The notes below the pieces were generated by a model that had not been told where the DNA came from, ran no database searches, and saw only the letters and a program-made list of their open reading frames with translations. A DNA stretch of 64,000 bases. It comes from Streptomyces sp. CA-210063 (GTDB lineage: Bacteria > Actinomycetota > Actinomycetes > Streptomycetales > Streptomycetaceae). The stretch covers positions 6,634,001 to 6,698,000 of the forward strand of contig NZ_CP102512.1 in NCBI RefSeq assembly GCF_024612015.1, in the 5' to 3' direction. Positions within the stretch are counted from its first letter, which is position 1. Every line of letters starts with the position of its first letter. The position numbers and the translations under genes are program-made. This document shows, in pieces, positions 1-8,900 of the stretch.

Positions 1-2
1 AG

Positions 3-32
3 GCGGCGCACACGTTCGTGGCGGGCAAGTAG
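3..32 (+). CDS. Possible 3' end of an upstream gene (partial)
   Basis: The frame beginning at base 3 reads AAHTFVAGK followed by a TAG stop at 30-32. It could be the last codons of a gene that begins before the window. Ten codons are too few to identify a family, and the reading frame could also be chance. Confidence 0.25.
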   Translation, partial: AAHTFVAGK

Positions 33-181
33 CGGTACGGGCGTCGCACCTTGCGGGAGCGGTGCGGGCGCCGCGCCGGGTGAGTGGCGAACGGGCCGGA
101 CGGGGAATGCGTACGGAGCCTCGTACCCCGGACGGCCCCGTGCCGGATGCGGAGCCGGGGGGTTCGCGGTCGACTCGGGCC

Positions 182-889
182 ATGAGTACCGAACCGCCGC
201 CCTACGGATCTGGTCAGTCCCCGGACGACGACCCGTTCAGGAAGCAGCAGCCCCCGCCGCACCAGGGCGGCGGCTCCCCGTACGACCGCCCGCCCCAGGA
301 ACCGCCGTACGGCGGCGGCCAGGAACCGCCGTACGGAAGCCAGCCGCCGCCGTACGGTGGTGGTCCCTATGGCGGCGGCGGTGGTCCCTACGGCGGTGAC
401 CCCTATGGCGGTGGGCAGTACCCCAATGACCCGCTCTCGGGCATGCCGCCGCTCGCCGACAGCGGTAAGCGGGTGCTCGCGCGCATCCTCGACATGATCC
501 TCGTGGGGATCGTGGTGGGGCTGCTGGCGTGGGCGTTCAGGATCAGCCAGTACACCGTGGACTCGGGCGACTTCGAGTTCGGCAAGTCCCTGGCGCAGGA
601 GGCGCTCGCCGCGATCCTCTACATCGGGTACGACACCTACTTCACCGTCAAGGACGGCCGCACCCTCGGCAAGCGGCTGATGAAGCTGCGGGTGGCGAAC
701 CTCAACGACGGCTCCACGCCCTCCCTCCAGACCGCTCTGACGCGCGCGGCCGTGCTGTGGATCCCCTTCGCCTTCTGCTGCTGCTGCGTCTGGACCGCGA
801 TCGCGGGCGGCTGGAGCTTCTTCGACAAGCCCTACAAGCAGGGGCTGCACGACAAGGCGGCCAAGACGGTGGTGATCAGCACCGGTTGA
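182..889 (+). CDS. RDD family membrane protein with Pro/Gly/Tyr-rich N-terminus
   Basis: A 235-residue protein. The first 90 or so residues are low complexity, rich in PPYGGG units, as in many actinobacterial membrane proteins with disordered cytoplasmic tails. The RDD domain follows: a first hydrophobic helix containing the ARILDMILVG motif, a second around AILYIGYDTYF, the conserved LGKRLMKLRV loop, and a third helix with an unusual CCCC run. RDD proteins are small multi-pass membrane proteins; some have been linked to ion transport but most have no assigned role. The ATG at 182 was preferred to the upstream in-frame start at 62 because homologues begin close to the PPYG region; the upstream 40 residues look like translated untranslated region. 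Confidence 0.85.
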   Translation: MSTEPPPYGSGQSPDDDPFRKQQPPPHQGGGSPYDRPPQEPPYGGGQEPPYGSQPPPYGGGPYGGGGGPYGGDPYGGGQYPNDPLSGMPPLADSGKRVLARILDMILVGIVVGLLAWAFRISQYTVDSGDFEFGKSLAQEALAAILYIGYDTYFTVKDGRTLGKRLMKLRVANLNDGSTPSLQTALTRAAVLWIPFAFCCCCVWTAIAGGWSFFDKPYKQGLHDKAAKTVVISTG

Positions 890-1019
890 CCGAAGAGAGC
901 CGGCTGGACCGGGGGAGGGTGGGACGAGACGGCACGGCACGACACGACGACGGCGGGTCCGGGATCCATGATCCACGGGCCCGCCGAAGCGTTTCAGCAA
1001 GCTGTCACCCAGTGCCGGT

Positions 1020-1319
1020 TCAGGAACCCGTCCGTTCGTGCACCGGCTCCCGTACGGCTTCGGACTCCACGGCGGCCGGTGTCGGGGCCGGGGCGGTGGT
1101 GGATGCCGTGGAGCGCGCGACGGTCCTGCTCGCGGGCTTGGGGGCGGGCTTGGGCAGCGGCACGGTCAGTGCGACGAGCAGGCCGAGGGCGAGGGCGGAA
1201 AGGGCGATCACCGTGATGCCCACGCCGGAACTCGTCTGTGACAGCAGCAGCATGGCGAGGGTGGACAAGATCACGGTGCAGGAGCCGTAGGCGAGCTGTG
1301 CGGTCGTCGGACGAGGCAT
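1020..1319 (-). CDS. Small hypothetical membrane protein
   Basis: A 99-residue protein with two predicted membrane helices (about residues 10-28 and 34-52) followed by a Pro/Ala/Thr-rich tail that is probably cytoplasmic or periplasmic and disordered. I recognise no domain. It converges with the RDD gene, the two stop codons being separated by 130 bases without an obvious coding sequence. Coding is supported by the hydrophobic helices and an ATG start; function is unknown. Confidence 0.65.
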   Translation of the reverse strand: MPRPTTAQLAYGSCTVILSTLAMLLLSQTSSGVGITVIALSALALGLLVALTVPLPKPAPKPASRTVARSTASTTAPAPTPAAVESEAVREPVHERTGS

Positions 1320-1794
1320 GGCAATCGTGTCCTCGGGTGGGTCTCCCCGTGCCTCTCACAATGGGGGGAGGGTTACGGATACGAATCAAAGGTGAAGCAG
1401 TGCCGTCGGCTTGGCTTTCGCCGACTTCCGGCGCTCCGCCAATCGACTCTATTCGCCAGGGTGCCCGAGTGGAACGACGGGTAAGCGTGACCTGACACAC
1501 GGTGCCGGGTGCACAGGGGGCGCACGGAGTCATGGCGTCCGGCGGCAGGAGGCATATGCGCGCCGGGTGAGGGGTGCGCGGGGATGTGTGGACGGTGCAC
1601 GTAACGTCCGGATAACGAACAGGCGCTTCCTGTGGACGCCGATAATGCACTTGACCTGTCCAAGTCAAGATCTGTTTTTTATCTCGAAACTCCGGTCGAA
1701 TGACGTCACTTGACTACACGCGTATACCGCGCGCGGACTCCTCCACGACCGGGGCATCCCCTTCCGCGCGAACGGGCGCGGGGGAGGACCTCAA
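1320..1794. promoter_or_regulatory. 475-base intergenic region between divergent genes
   Basis: No convincing gene is seen. The region must carry the promoters of the small membrane protein (leftward) and the M6 protease (rightward). An inverted repeat CTTGAC-N8-GTCAAG at 1650-1669 is followed by an AT-rich, T-rich stretch (1670-1685), unusual for this genome; it could be an operator or part of the protease promoter. The protease ribosome site GGAGGACC lies at about 1782-1789. Confidence 0.4.
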
Positions 1795-4140
1795 GTGACC
1801 AGTAGACCCTGGACATCCAGAGCGGCCGCTATCGGCGTCGCGGTCGCCACGGCGGCCGCGACGTTGTCGGGCCTCACGGTGGCGCAGGCCGCCGAGGGTG
1901 CGCCCGCGGCGGCTGTGGACCGGCAGGACCCGGCGGACCACGAGCACGCCGACCATGACCTCGAAGGCCCTCTGAGCAAGACTCAGGAGGCCCAGCGCGA
2001 GGAGGCCCTGCAGCAGGTCATATCCGGCGACGCCACGGTCAAGAACCGTGACGGCTCGCAGGTCGTGCAGCTGAAGAGCAAGAAGGGCAAGAGCAAGTAC
2101 GTCGAGCTCGGCCGCGAGAAGACCGACAAGATCTTCACGATCCTCGTCGAGTTCGGCGACCAGATCGACAGCCGCTACGGCGGCACCGTGGGCCCGGCGC
2201 ACAACGAGATAGCCGAGCCGGACCGCACCCAGGACAACTCCACGGCCTGGCAGGCGGACTACGACCAGGGGCACTTCCAGGACCTGTACTTCGGCGACGG
2301 CACCGCCTCGATGAAGACGTACTACGAGAAGCAGTCCTCGGGCCGCTACTCGATCGAGGGCGAGGTCTCCGACTGGGTCAAGGTCCCCTACAACGAGGCC
2401 CGTTACGGCAACAACGCCTGCGGCCAGTCGACCTGCTCCAGCGTGTGGAACGTGGTCAGCGACGGCGTGACGTCCTGGGTCGCCCAGCAGAAGGCAGCGG
2501 GGCGCACCGACGCCGAGATCAAGGCGGACGTGGCCGAGTTCGACCAGTGGGACCGCTACGACTTCGACGGCGACGGCGACTTCAACGAGTCCGACGGCTA
2601 CATCGACCACTTCCAGATCGTGCACGCCGGTGAGGACGAGTCCGCGGGCGGCGGCGTGCAGGGCGAGGACGCCATCTGGGCGCACCGCTGGTACGCGTTC
2701 GGCTCCGACGCGGGTGCGACGGGCCCCGACGGCAACCGGCTCGGCGGCGCCAAGATCGGTGACACCGGCATCTGGGTCGGCGACTACACCATCCAGCCGG
2801 AGAACGGCGGCCTCGGTGTCTTCGCCCACGAGTACGGCCACGACCTCGGTCTGCCGGACCACTACGACACCCAGGGCGGCGACAACTCCACCGGTTTCTG
2901 GACCCTGATGTCCTCCGGTTCCTGGCTCGGCACCGGCAAGGAAGCCATCGGCGACCTGCCCGGCGACATGACCGCCTGGGACAAGCTGCAGCTGGGCTGG
3001 CTCGACTACGACACGGCGAAGGCCGCGACGAAGTCGAAGCACAAGCTGGGTGTCGCGGAGTACAACACCAAGGACAAGCAGGCCCTCGTGGTCGAGCTGC
3101 CCAAGAAGACGGTCACCACCGAGATCGTCGAGCCGGCTCAGGGCTCCACTCAGTGGTGGAGCGGCAGCGGTGACAACCTCTCCAACACGCTGACCCGTTC
3201 CGTGGACCTCACGGGCAAGTCGTCGGCCGCGCTCACCCTCGACGGCTGGTACGACATCGAGGCCGAGTACGACTACCTCTACACCGAGGTGTCGACCGAC
3301 GGCGGCGCCAACTGGACGCCGATCGACGGCACGGTGGACGGCGCGGCGATCCCGCGCGACGCCAGCGGCAAGCCCGCGCTGACCGGTTCCTCCGCCGCGT
3401 ACAAGAAGCTGTCGTACTCCCTGGACGCCTACGCGGGCCAGAAGTTCGACCTCCGCTTCCGCTACCAGACGGACGGCGGGGTGGCCCCGAAGGGCTTCAC
3501 GGCCGACTCGATCGCGGTGACCGCCGACGGCTCCGTCCTTTTCTCGGACGACGCGGAGAGCGCGGACGCGGCCTGGGCCGCCAAGGGCTTCTCCCGTGTG
3601 GGGGCGGCGATCACGGACGACTACGCCCAGTACTACATCGCCGAGAACCGTCAGTACGTGTCGTACGACAAGACCCTGAAGGTCGGCCCGTACAACTTCG
3701 GCTTCTCGACCACGCGTCCGGCCTGGGTGGAGCACTTCCCGTACCAGAACGGTCTGTTGATCTGGAAGTGGGACACCTCGCAGGCGGACAACAACACCAG
3801 CGTCCACCCGGGTACGGGTCTGCTGCTGCCGGTCGACTCGCACCCGGCGGCGCTGAAGTGGGCCGACGGCACGGTGATGCGCAGCCGGATCCAGTCCTAC
3901 GACTCGCCGTTCAGCCTGTACCGCACGGACGGTCTCAAGCTGCACAAGGCGGACGTGCTGACGAAGATCCCGTCGTCGAAGGGTGTGTCCACGTTCAACG
4001 ACCACACCCACACGTACTACGACGAGGCGACCCCGCTGGCCGGTGTCAAGATCACTGACACCAACACCAAGATCAAGATCGTCAAGGAGGCCAAGGACGG
4101 CTCCACGATCTCGGTCCAGGTCGGCCCCGCAGTGAAGTAA
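1795..4140 (+). CDS. Secreted M6 family metalloprotease (immune inhibitor A type)
   Basis: A 781-residue secreted zinc peptidase. Residues 1-33 form a Sec signal peptide (Arg-containing N-region, Ala-rich core, AQA cleavage region). After a charged propeptide-like segment comes the M6 catalytic domain with HEYGH at residues 345-349 and the downstream LPDHYD, giving the HExxHxxGxxD-like zinc site. The C-terminal half carries the beta-rich, immune inhibitor A-like domains (VEPAQGSTQWWSGSGD onward). Family members (InhA, PrtV) degrade host or environmental proteins; in Streptomyces they are general exoproteases. The GTG start at 1795 has a strong ribosome site 6 bases upstream. A stable hairpin follows the stop, so it is probably monocistronic. 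Confidence 0.93.
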   Translation: MTSRPWTSRAAAIGVAVATAAATLSGLTVAQAAEGAPAAAVDRQDPADHEHADHDLEGPLSKTQEAQREEALQQVISGDATVKNRDGSQVVQLKSKKGKSKYVELGREKTDKIFTILVEFGDQIDSRYGGTVGPAHNEIAEPDRTQDNSTAWQADYDQGHFQDLYFGDGTASMKTYYEKQSSGRYSIEGEVSDWVKVPYNEARYGNNACGQSTCSSVWNVVSDGVTSWVAQQKAAGRTDAEIKADVAEFDQWDRYDFDGDGDFNESDGYIDHFQIVHAGEDESAGGGVQGEDAIWAHRWYAFGSDAGATGPDGNRLGGAKIGDTGIWVGDYTIQPENGGLGVFAHEYGHDLGLPDHYDTQGGDNSTGFWTLMSSGSWLGTGKEAIGDLPGDMTAWDKLQLGWLDYDTAKAATKSKHKLGVAEYNTKDKQALVVELPKKTVTTEIVEPAQGSTQWWSGSGDNLSNTLTRSVDLTGKSSAALTLDGWYDIEAEYDYLYTEVSTDGGANWTPIDGTVDGAAIPRDASGKPALTGSSAAYKKLSYSLDAYAGQKFDLRFRYQTDGGVAPKGFTADSIAVTADGSVLFSDDAESADAAWAAKGFSRVGAAITDDYAQYYIAENRQYVSYDKTLKVGPYNFGFSTTRPAWVEHFPYQNGLLIWKWDTSQADNNTSVHPGTGLLLPVDSHPAALKWADGTVMRSRIQSYDSPFSLYRTDGLKLHKADVLTKIPSSKGVSTFNDHTHTYYDEATPLAGVKITDTNTKIKIVKEAKDGSTISVQVGPAVK

Positions 4141-4162
4141 CCAGCATTTTCGCAGGTCAGAG

Positions 4163-4205
4163 CATGTCCGGCCGTGACCCCCTTGGCGGGTCGCGGCCGG
4201 ACGTG
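4163..4205 (+). terminator. Rho-independent-type terminator after the M6 protease
   Basis: An 18-base stem (4163-4180 with 4188-4205, two G-U pairs) with a 7-base loop, followed by TTTAG. It lies 23 bases after the protease stop codon. Confidence 0.7.
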
Positions 4206-4254
4206 TTTAGGTGCGGGGTGTGGTCTTCTTATTGACACTGACGCGTACGGGGGT

Positions 4255-5043
4255 GTGACCTGCATGGCCGCAGGAGGTTTCTGCAAGCTGCCGGACGGCA
4301 ATGTCGTCGTCGCACTCAACCTGCCGGGAGCGACGGCGAGGGGCGCGGGAAGCGCCGCGCTGCCCGGGGACGGGTCCGGGGGTGCCTCCGGGGCTCTTCC
4401 CGGGGTTCCCGAGGCTGCCGCCGGGGCTCTTCCCGGGGCTGCCTCCGGGGGAGTCCCCGGGGCTCTGCCCGGGGCCGTCGGGGCTGTGCCCGGGACTGTC
4501 GGGGCTGTGCCCGGGACTGTCGGGGCTCTGCCCGAGGCTGTGGTCGGGGCATTGCCCGAGGCCGTCGCCGGGGCTCTGCCCGGGGCCGGCGTCGGGGCAT
4601 CGCCCGGGGCCGTCGGGACTCTGTCCGCGTCCGTCGCCGGGACTGCCGTGGCCGTGCCCGGACCCGCACCCTGGCCGGACGCTGAGAGTCTGCCCGCGGA
4701 GCCTGCCGGTGCTTCGACCGCCATGTCCAGGGCCGTGTTCGGCGTGCCCGCCGGGGCCATGGTCGGTGTTCCGGCGGGGGCCGTGCCGGGCGACGGCTCC
4801 GTCCGCGTCCTCGTCCTGGCCGCGAACCGTGCCCGTGCCCTCACCCGGCTCCGTAACCTGGGCATGCGCGCGATCTACCTCCGCGGGAACGCGGCGCCCC
4901 CGACTCCGGACGAGATCACCGCGGTCCTTCACCACCCGGACGGCCTCATATGGCGCACGTCACCCGTCTGCCCGGCCTCCACGACACCGGAGCTGTGGCA
5001 TCCGATCAGGGCGCTGCTTCGGCGGCCGACGGTACGGGTGTGA
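4255..5043 (+). CDS. Hypothetical protein with a large internal Gly-Ala-Pro repeat block
   Basis: The ends look like a real small protein: N-terminal CKLPDGNVVVALNLPG and a C-terminal folded part (VLVLAANRARALTRLRNLGM, then PPTPDEITAVLHHPDGLIWR). Between them, about residues 30-180 are degenerate GALPGAV repeats encoded by 4380-4800. Without the block the protein would be about 110 residues. I infer that a short conserved Streptomyces protein was expanded by tandem duplication, but I cannot name a family. Start could be GTG 4255 or ATG 4264. No clear ribosome site separates the choices. It lies alone between the protease terminator and the repeats at 5176. Confidence 0.5.
   Translation: MTCMAAGGFCKLPDGNVVVALNLPGATARGAGSAALPGDGSGGASGALPGVPEAAAGALPGAASGGVPGALPGAVGAVPGTVGAVPGTVGALPEAVVGALPEAVAGALPGAGVGASPGAVGTLSASVAGTAVAVPGPAPWPDAESLPAEPAGASTAMSRAVFGVPAGAMVGVPAGAVPGDGSVRVLVLAANRARALTRLRNLGMRAIYLRGNAAPPTPDEITAVLHHPDGLIWRTSPVCPASTTPELWHPIRALLRRPTVRV
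4380..4625 (+). repeat. Degenerate GC-rich tandem repeat inside the hypothetical gene
   Basis: Imperfect units of roughly 21-24 bases built on GGGGCTCTGCCCGGGGCCGTC, keeping a reading frame that encodes Gly-Ala-Leu-Pro-Gly variants. All three forward frames stay open, so openness alone does not prove coding here. Confidence 0.75.
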
Positions 5044-5175
5044 GCTTTTCCGTGGTGCCGAGCCGGCCGCACCCTGCGAAGCCTCCCCGCGGCGGGGGCT
5101 GAGCTCGGGCGGGGTTCCGCTCACCGGCGCTCGCCGGGTGCCGCTGCGCCCACCCGTGCCGCCCCAGCGGCACGA

Positions 5176-5269
5176 TTGCCCGCAGCTGTGCGTGGCAGGG
5201 AGTGCTCAGCGGCGCGGTTGCCCGCAGCTGTGCGTGGCAGGGAGTGCTCAGCGGCGCGGTTGCCCGCAG
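5176..5269 (+). repeat. 42-bp intergenic tandem repeat (2.2 copies)
   Basis: Two exact 42-base units at 5176-5217 and 5218-5259, then the first 10 bases of a third. They fill most of the gap between the hypothetical gene (stop 5043) and the convergent nicotinamidase gene. The unit contains CCGCAGCTGTGCGTGGCAGG. Confidence 0.9.
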
Positions 5270-5283
5270 ACGGGTTTTTGGGG

Positions 5284-5871
5284 CTATACCACCGGCTTGC
5301 CCGAGAGTTCCACGCCTGCGTCTCGGAGCTCCTCCAGGGCGCGCTCGGTGGTTTGCTCGGCTACTCCGGCGGTCAGGTCCAGGAGGACGTGGGTGCGGAA
5401 GCCCTCCCTCGCGGCGTCCAGGGCGGTGGCTCGTACGCAGTGGTCCGTGGCGATGCCGACGACGTCGAGTTCGGTGATGTCGCGGGCGCGGAGCCAGTCG
5501 GCGAGGGGGACGCCGTTCTCGTCGGCGCCCTCGAAGCCGCTGTAGGCCGCCGCGTACGCGCCCTTGTCGAAGACGGCGTCGACCGCGCCGGAGGCGACCG
5601 CGGGGGCGAAGTTCGGGTGGAAGCCGACCCCCTCCGTCCCGGCGACACAGTGGGCGGGCCAGGAGTGGACGTAGTCGGGGTTGTCGGAGAAGTGGCCGCC
5701 CGGCGCGATGTGGTGGTCGCGGGTGGCCACCACATGCTGGTACCCGGGGCCGGCCGCCTGGCCGATCAGCTCGGTGATGGCGGCGGCCACATCGGCACCG
5801 CCGGCCACCGCGAGGCTGCCCCCCTCGCAGAAGTCGTTCTGCACGTCAACGACGATCAAGGCGCGGCGCAT
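5284..5871 (-). CDS. pncA: Nicotinamidase (isochorismatase family)
   Basis: A 195-residue cysteine hydrolase that deamidates nicotinamide to nicotinate in NAD salvage. The catalytic triad is visible: Asp9 in VVDVQNDF, a Lys in FDKGAYAAAYSGF, and the nucleophilic Cys in IATDHCVRATALD, with a cis-peptide before it. Metal-binding residues are in TRDHHIAPGGHFSDNPD. The ATG at 5871 places Met just before RRALIVVDVQ, as in the family; the longer frame to 5979 adds a Pro/His-rich stretch without family likeness. The next gene upstream on the same strand, pncB, uses its product, so the two form a salvage pair though separated by 316 bases. Confidence 0.93.
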   Translation of the reverse strand: MRRALIVVDVQNDFCEGGSLAVAGGADVAAAITELIGQAAGPGYQHVVATRDHHIAPGGHFSDNPDYVHSWPAHCVAGTEGVGFHPNFAPAVASGAVDAVFDKGAYAAAYSGFEGADENGVPLADWLRARDITELDVVGIATDHCVRATALDAAREGFRTHVLLDLTAGVAEQTTERALEELRDAGVELSGKPVV

Positions 5872-6187
5872 GGTGTCGGTGTCCTTCGCGGATGAGGGGT
5901 GAGGTGAGGTCTGGGACGGGTGGCGAGGTGCGGTCATGGCGTGGTCGTGCGGTGCCGGCCGATCCGCTGTGTTGCGCATGTGCTGCGAAACGCTGGACTT
6001 CGAAACTACGAACTTCCGAGCCTAGAGACTTCGAGAGCTGTTCGGGAGGGGGCATCCGGCGCTCGCCCGGGGCGCGGACCGGAGCACGGGCCGGACACGC
6101 GGGCGCTGAGCGGCTCGCAGCGGGGCACGCCCACCCCCAGCGTGCCCCCACCGCCCCCGCCCGGCATCCCGCACGGACTTGCGCGCC
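5872..6187. promoter_or_regulatory. 316-base intergenic region upstream of pncA
   Basis: No gene is seen. The stretch 5990-6045 is relatively AT-rich (several TTCGAA/TTCGAG-like words) and is the likely pncA promoter region. No obvious terminator hairpin for pncB was found. Confidence 0.35.
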
Positions 6188-7516
6188 TCAGACGTACTCC
6201 GTCGGAAGGACGGCCTCCCCGCGCGACAGCTGTATCGCCGACAGCGGCAGGTTCGCGCGGGCGGTCACATGCCGTTCGCGGACGACGTCCAGGGACTCGC
6301 GGGCGAGGACCTGGCCGTCCCTGATCAGCGGGACCAGGAGCTGCCGTTCCTGGAGCTCCTGGGGGACGGGCCCGGTGCCGACCACCTCGGCCTCCGCGAC
6401 GCCGTGTTCGTCCAGCCGCCGGGCCGCCCACTTGCGGCCCCCGATGGACGTCTTGCCGCCGGTGGACTTCTTCGCCACGGGGACGAGCGGATCCGTGGGG
6501 TCCGCCGACTCGGCGCGGGCGACGAGTTTGTAGACCATCGAGCAGGTGGGGTGGCCGGAGCCGGTCACCAGCTGCGTTCCGACGCCGTACGCGTCCACGG
6601 GCGCCGCCGCCAGTGAGGCGATGGCGTACTCGTCGAGGTCCGAGGTCACGATGATCCGCGTGTCGGTCGCGCCCAGCTCGTCCAGCTGCTGCCGCACCCG
6701 GTGGGCGACGAGGAGCAGATCACCGGAGTCGATGCGCACGGCGCCGAGCTCGGGCCCGGCGATCTCCACGGCGGTCCGTACGGCCTCGGTGACGTCGTAC
6801 GTGTCGACGAGCAGCGTGGTGTTCCGGCCGAGGGAGTCCACCTGGGCCTGGAAGGCGTCGCGCTCGCGGTCGTGGAGCAGGGTGAAGGCGTGGGCGCTGG
6901 TGCCGACCGTCGGGATGCCGTAGCGGAAGCCGGCGGCCAGGTCCGAGGTGGAGGTGAAGCCGCCGACGTACGCGGCGCGCGAGGCGGCCACGGCGGCCAG
7001 CTCGTGCGTGCGCCGGGCGCCCATCTCGATCAGCGGGCGCTCCCCGGCGGCGCTCGACATCCGGGAGGCGGCGGCCGCGATGGCCGAGTCGTGGTTGAGG
7101 ATGGAGAGGATCACGGTCTCCAGGAGGACGCACTCCGCGAAGGTGCCTTCGACCCGCATGATCGGCGAGCCCGGGAAGTACACCTCGCCCTCCTGGTAGC
7201 CCCACACGTCCCCGCTGAAGCGGTAGCCGGCGAGCCAGTCGAGGGTTTCCGCGTTGACGACGGAGCGCTCGCGCAGGAAGCCGAGGACGCCCGGATCGAA
7301 CCGGAAGTTCTCCACCGCGTCCAGCACCCGCCCGGTGCCGGCGACCACGCCGTACCGTCGTCCCTCCGGCAACCGCCGTGTGAAGACCTCGAACACCGAA
7401 CGCCGCTCGGCCGTACCCGCCTTCAACGCGGCCTGCAGCATCGTGAGTTCGTAGTGGTCCGTGAAGAGCGCGGTCGAGGGGACGTCGACCGGCAAACCAA
7501 GGTCCGCTGTGTTCAT
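6188..7516 (-). CDS. pncB: Nicotinate phosphoribosyltransferase
   Basis: A 442-residue enzyme that joins nicotinate and phosphoribosyl pyrophosphate to give nicotinate mononucleotide in the Preiss-Handler pathway. Recognisable parts are the N-terminal [13 protein letters not shown], the [16 protein letters not shown] stretch, the [23 protein letters not shown] region with the phosphorylatable-loop type His, and VRIDSGDL in the barrel. Start ATG at 7516 (MNTADLGLP) was chosen over a long upstream frame that runs into clpS on the other strand. It is divergent from clpS with a 120-base shared promoter region, the same arrangement as Rv1330c/Rv1331 of M. tuberculosis. Confidence 0.95.
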   Translation of the reverse strand: MNTADLGLPVDVPSTALFTDHYELTMLQAALKAGTAERRSVFEVFTRRLPEGRRYGVVAGTGRVLDAVENFRFDPGVLGFLRERSVVNAETLDWLAGYRFSGDVWGYQEGEVYFPGSPIMRVEGTFAECVLLETVILSILNHDSAIAAAASRMSSAAGERPLIEMGARRTHELAAVAASRAAYVGGFTSTSDLAAGFRYGIPTVGTSAHAFTLLHDRERDAFQAQVDSLGRNTTLLVDTYDVTEAVRTAVEIAGPELGAVRIDSGDLLLVAHRVRQQLDELGATDTRIIVTSDLDEYAIASLAAAPVDAYGVGTQLVTGSGHPTCSMVYKLVARAESADPTDPLVPVAKKSTGGKTSIGGRKWAARRLDEHGVAEAEVVGTGPVPQELQERQLLVPLIRDGQVLARESLDVVRERHVTARANLPLSAIQLSRGEAVLPTEYV

Positions 7517-7636
7517 GGCAAGGGATCGTACTCCCATCTCGTCAATCTGACGATTTCCGGGGCGATCGTTTCTCCCGGGACCTGGTCGCGGACGCCCGTT
7601 TGTGCGTCCACCCCCCTGTGGTGGCAGCATGGGCGT

Positions 7637-7945
7637 GTGACGGCAGCCGCACCCATCGAGATCGAGAAGACCGAGTCGGCGGAGGAGGTCTTCGCCGTAC
7701 CCGAGCCCGACGTGCCGTGGCTGACGATCGTCCACAACGATCCGGTCAACCTCATGAGCTATGTGACGTATGTCTTCCAGTCGTACTTCGGGTACTCGAA
7801 GGACAAGGCCACCAAGCTCATGCTCGACGTCCACCACAAGGGCCGCGCGGTCGTCTCCAGCGGAACACGCGAGGAGATGGAACGCGACGTACAGGCCATG
7901 CACGGCTACGGTCTGTGGGCCACCCTCCAGCAGGACCGGAAGTAG
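7637..7945 (+). CDS. clpS: ATP-dependent Clp protease adaptor ClpS
   Basis: A 102-residue N-recognin that brings N-degron substrates to ClpC/ClpA-ClpP. The core is visible: [21 protein letters not shown] (Asn-Asp and Met of the N-end-rule pocket) and [19 protein letters not shown]. The GTG at 7637 gives [14 protein letters not shown], a normal short acidic extension. The stop is 11 bases before the DUF2017 gene, so the two are cotranscribed, as in other actinobacteria. Confidence 0.96.
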   Translation: MTAAAPIEIEKTESAEEVFAVPEPDVPWLTIVHNDPVNLMSYVTYVFQSYFGYSKDKATKLMLDVHHKGRAVVSSGTREEMERDVQAMHGYGLWATLQQDRK

Positions 7946-7956
7946 CGACGCACCTG

Positions 7957-8559
7957 ATGCCAGGACAATTCGAATCGCTCCCCGGCGGCGGCGCGGCCGT
8001 CGCGCTCGACGAGGTCGAGATCTCCATCATCCGCTCGCTGGCGGTGCAGCTCCTGGAGCTGATCGGCCCGGGCCCCGCGGAGGACGCCGGTGACGACCCG
8101 CTCGCCGAACTCTTCGCCGAGGGTCCGAGCGAGCCGCCCAAGGATCCCGTGCTGCTCCGGCTGTTCCCGGACGCCTACAGCGATCCCGAGGGCACCCCGA
8201 CGGCCCGGGAGGCTGAGGAGCAGCGGGCGTACTCCTCGGAGTTCCGCCGCTTCACCGAGAACGACCTGCGGGCCGGCAAGCGCGACAACGCCCTCGCGGT
8301 GATCCACTCCCTGGACGCGCTGGCGGCGACCGGTGAGGGCGGGGCCGTACTGAAGCTGTCGGCGGACGACTCCCGGCAGTGGCTCGGCTGCCTCAACGAT
8401 CTGCGCCTCGCCATCGGCTCCCGGCTCGACATCGTCGACGAGGAGGACAGCGACCTCCTCTACCGCCTCCCGGACGAGGACCCGCGCAAGCCGATGGTGA
8501 TGGCCTATCTGTGGCTGGGCGGCCTCCAGGACTCGCTCGTCACCACGCTCATGCCCTGA
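7957..8559 (+). CDS. DUF2017 family protein
   Basis: A 200-residue acidic, mostly helical soluble protein. The sequence from SIIRSLAVQLLELIG through ENDLRAGKRDNALAVIHSL to the WLGCLNDLRLAIGSRLDI region matches the DUF2017 pattern of actinobacteria, a family fixed next to clpS (Rv1332 position). No catalytic motif is evident. The constant neighbourhood suggests a role near Clp proteolysis, but this is inference only. Confidence 0.88.
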   Translation: MPGQFESLPGGGAAVALDEVEISIIRSLAVQLLELIGPGPAEDAGDDPLAELFAEGPSEPPKDPVLLRLFPDAYSDPEGTPTAREAEEQRAYSSEFRRFTENDLRAGKRDNALAVIHSLDALAATGEGGAVLKLSADDSRQWLGCLNDLRLAIGSRLDIVDEEDSDLLYRLPDEDPRKPMVMAYLWLGGLQDSLVTTLMP

Positions 8560-8640
8560 AATTCCTTTCCGGGTCGCCCCCGGGACGTTGTGTGTTCGCT
8601 CAGAGGACACTCAAATCCGGATAACGATCGCGTCACCACG

Positions 8641-8663
8641 CCCGCGAGGGATGCCCTCGCGGG
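8641..8663 (+). terminator. Terminator after clpS-DUF2017
   Basis: A perfect 10-base stem (CCCGCGAGGG at 8641-8650, CCCTCGCGGG at 8654-8663) with a 3-base loop, followed by TGTTCTTTGT. It sits in the 341-base gap 8560-8900 before the permease; the rest of that gap shows no gene and must hold the permease promoter. Confidence 0.75.
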
Positions 8664-8900
8664 TGTTCTTTGTCCGCCTCTCCCTGTGTTGTACGCCACA
8701 AAACGCCCAGTCGATCAAGATGGCGGCCGTGATAGATCTTCACGACCGCCCGACGGACGACACCCATGTCCGCTCGGGTGCGCCACCGAGCCGACGACCG
8801 TCGGCCAGGCATCGCTCCATCACATCCGGGGGGATCGGAACCCGATCCGGGGCCGACGAACGGCACGGGTCGGCACGGCGTGGAGAAAGGCGCACCACAC

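Noticed and set aside
1440..1520. A tRNA-like sequence near GTGCCCGAGTGGAACGA
   Set aside because: No acceptor stem pairing or anticodon stem could be formed around it.
1714..4011. Long minus-strand ORF antisense to the M6 protease
   Set aside because: Val/Arg/Gly-rich translation with no domain; a third-codon GC shadow of a gene with clear family motifs.
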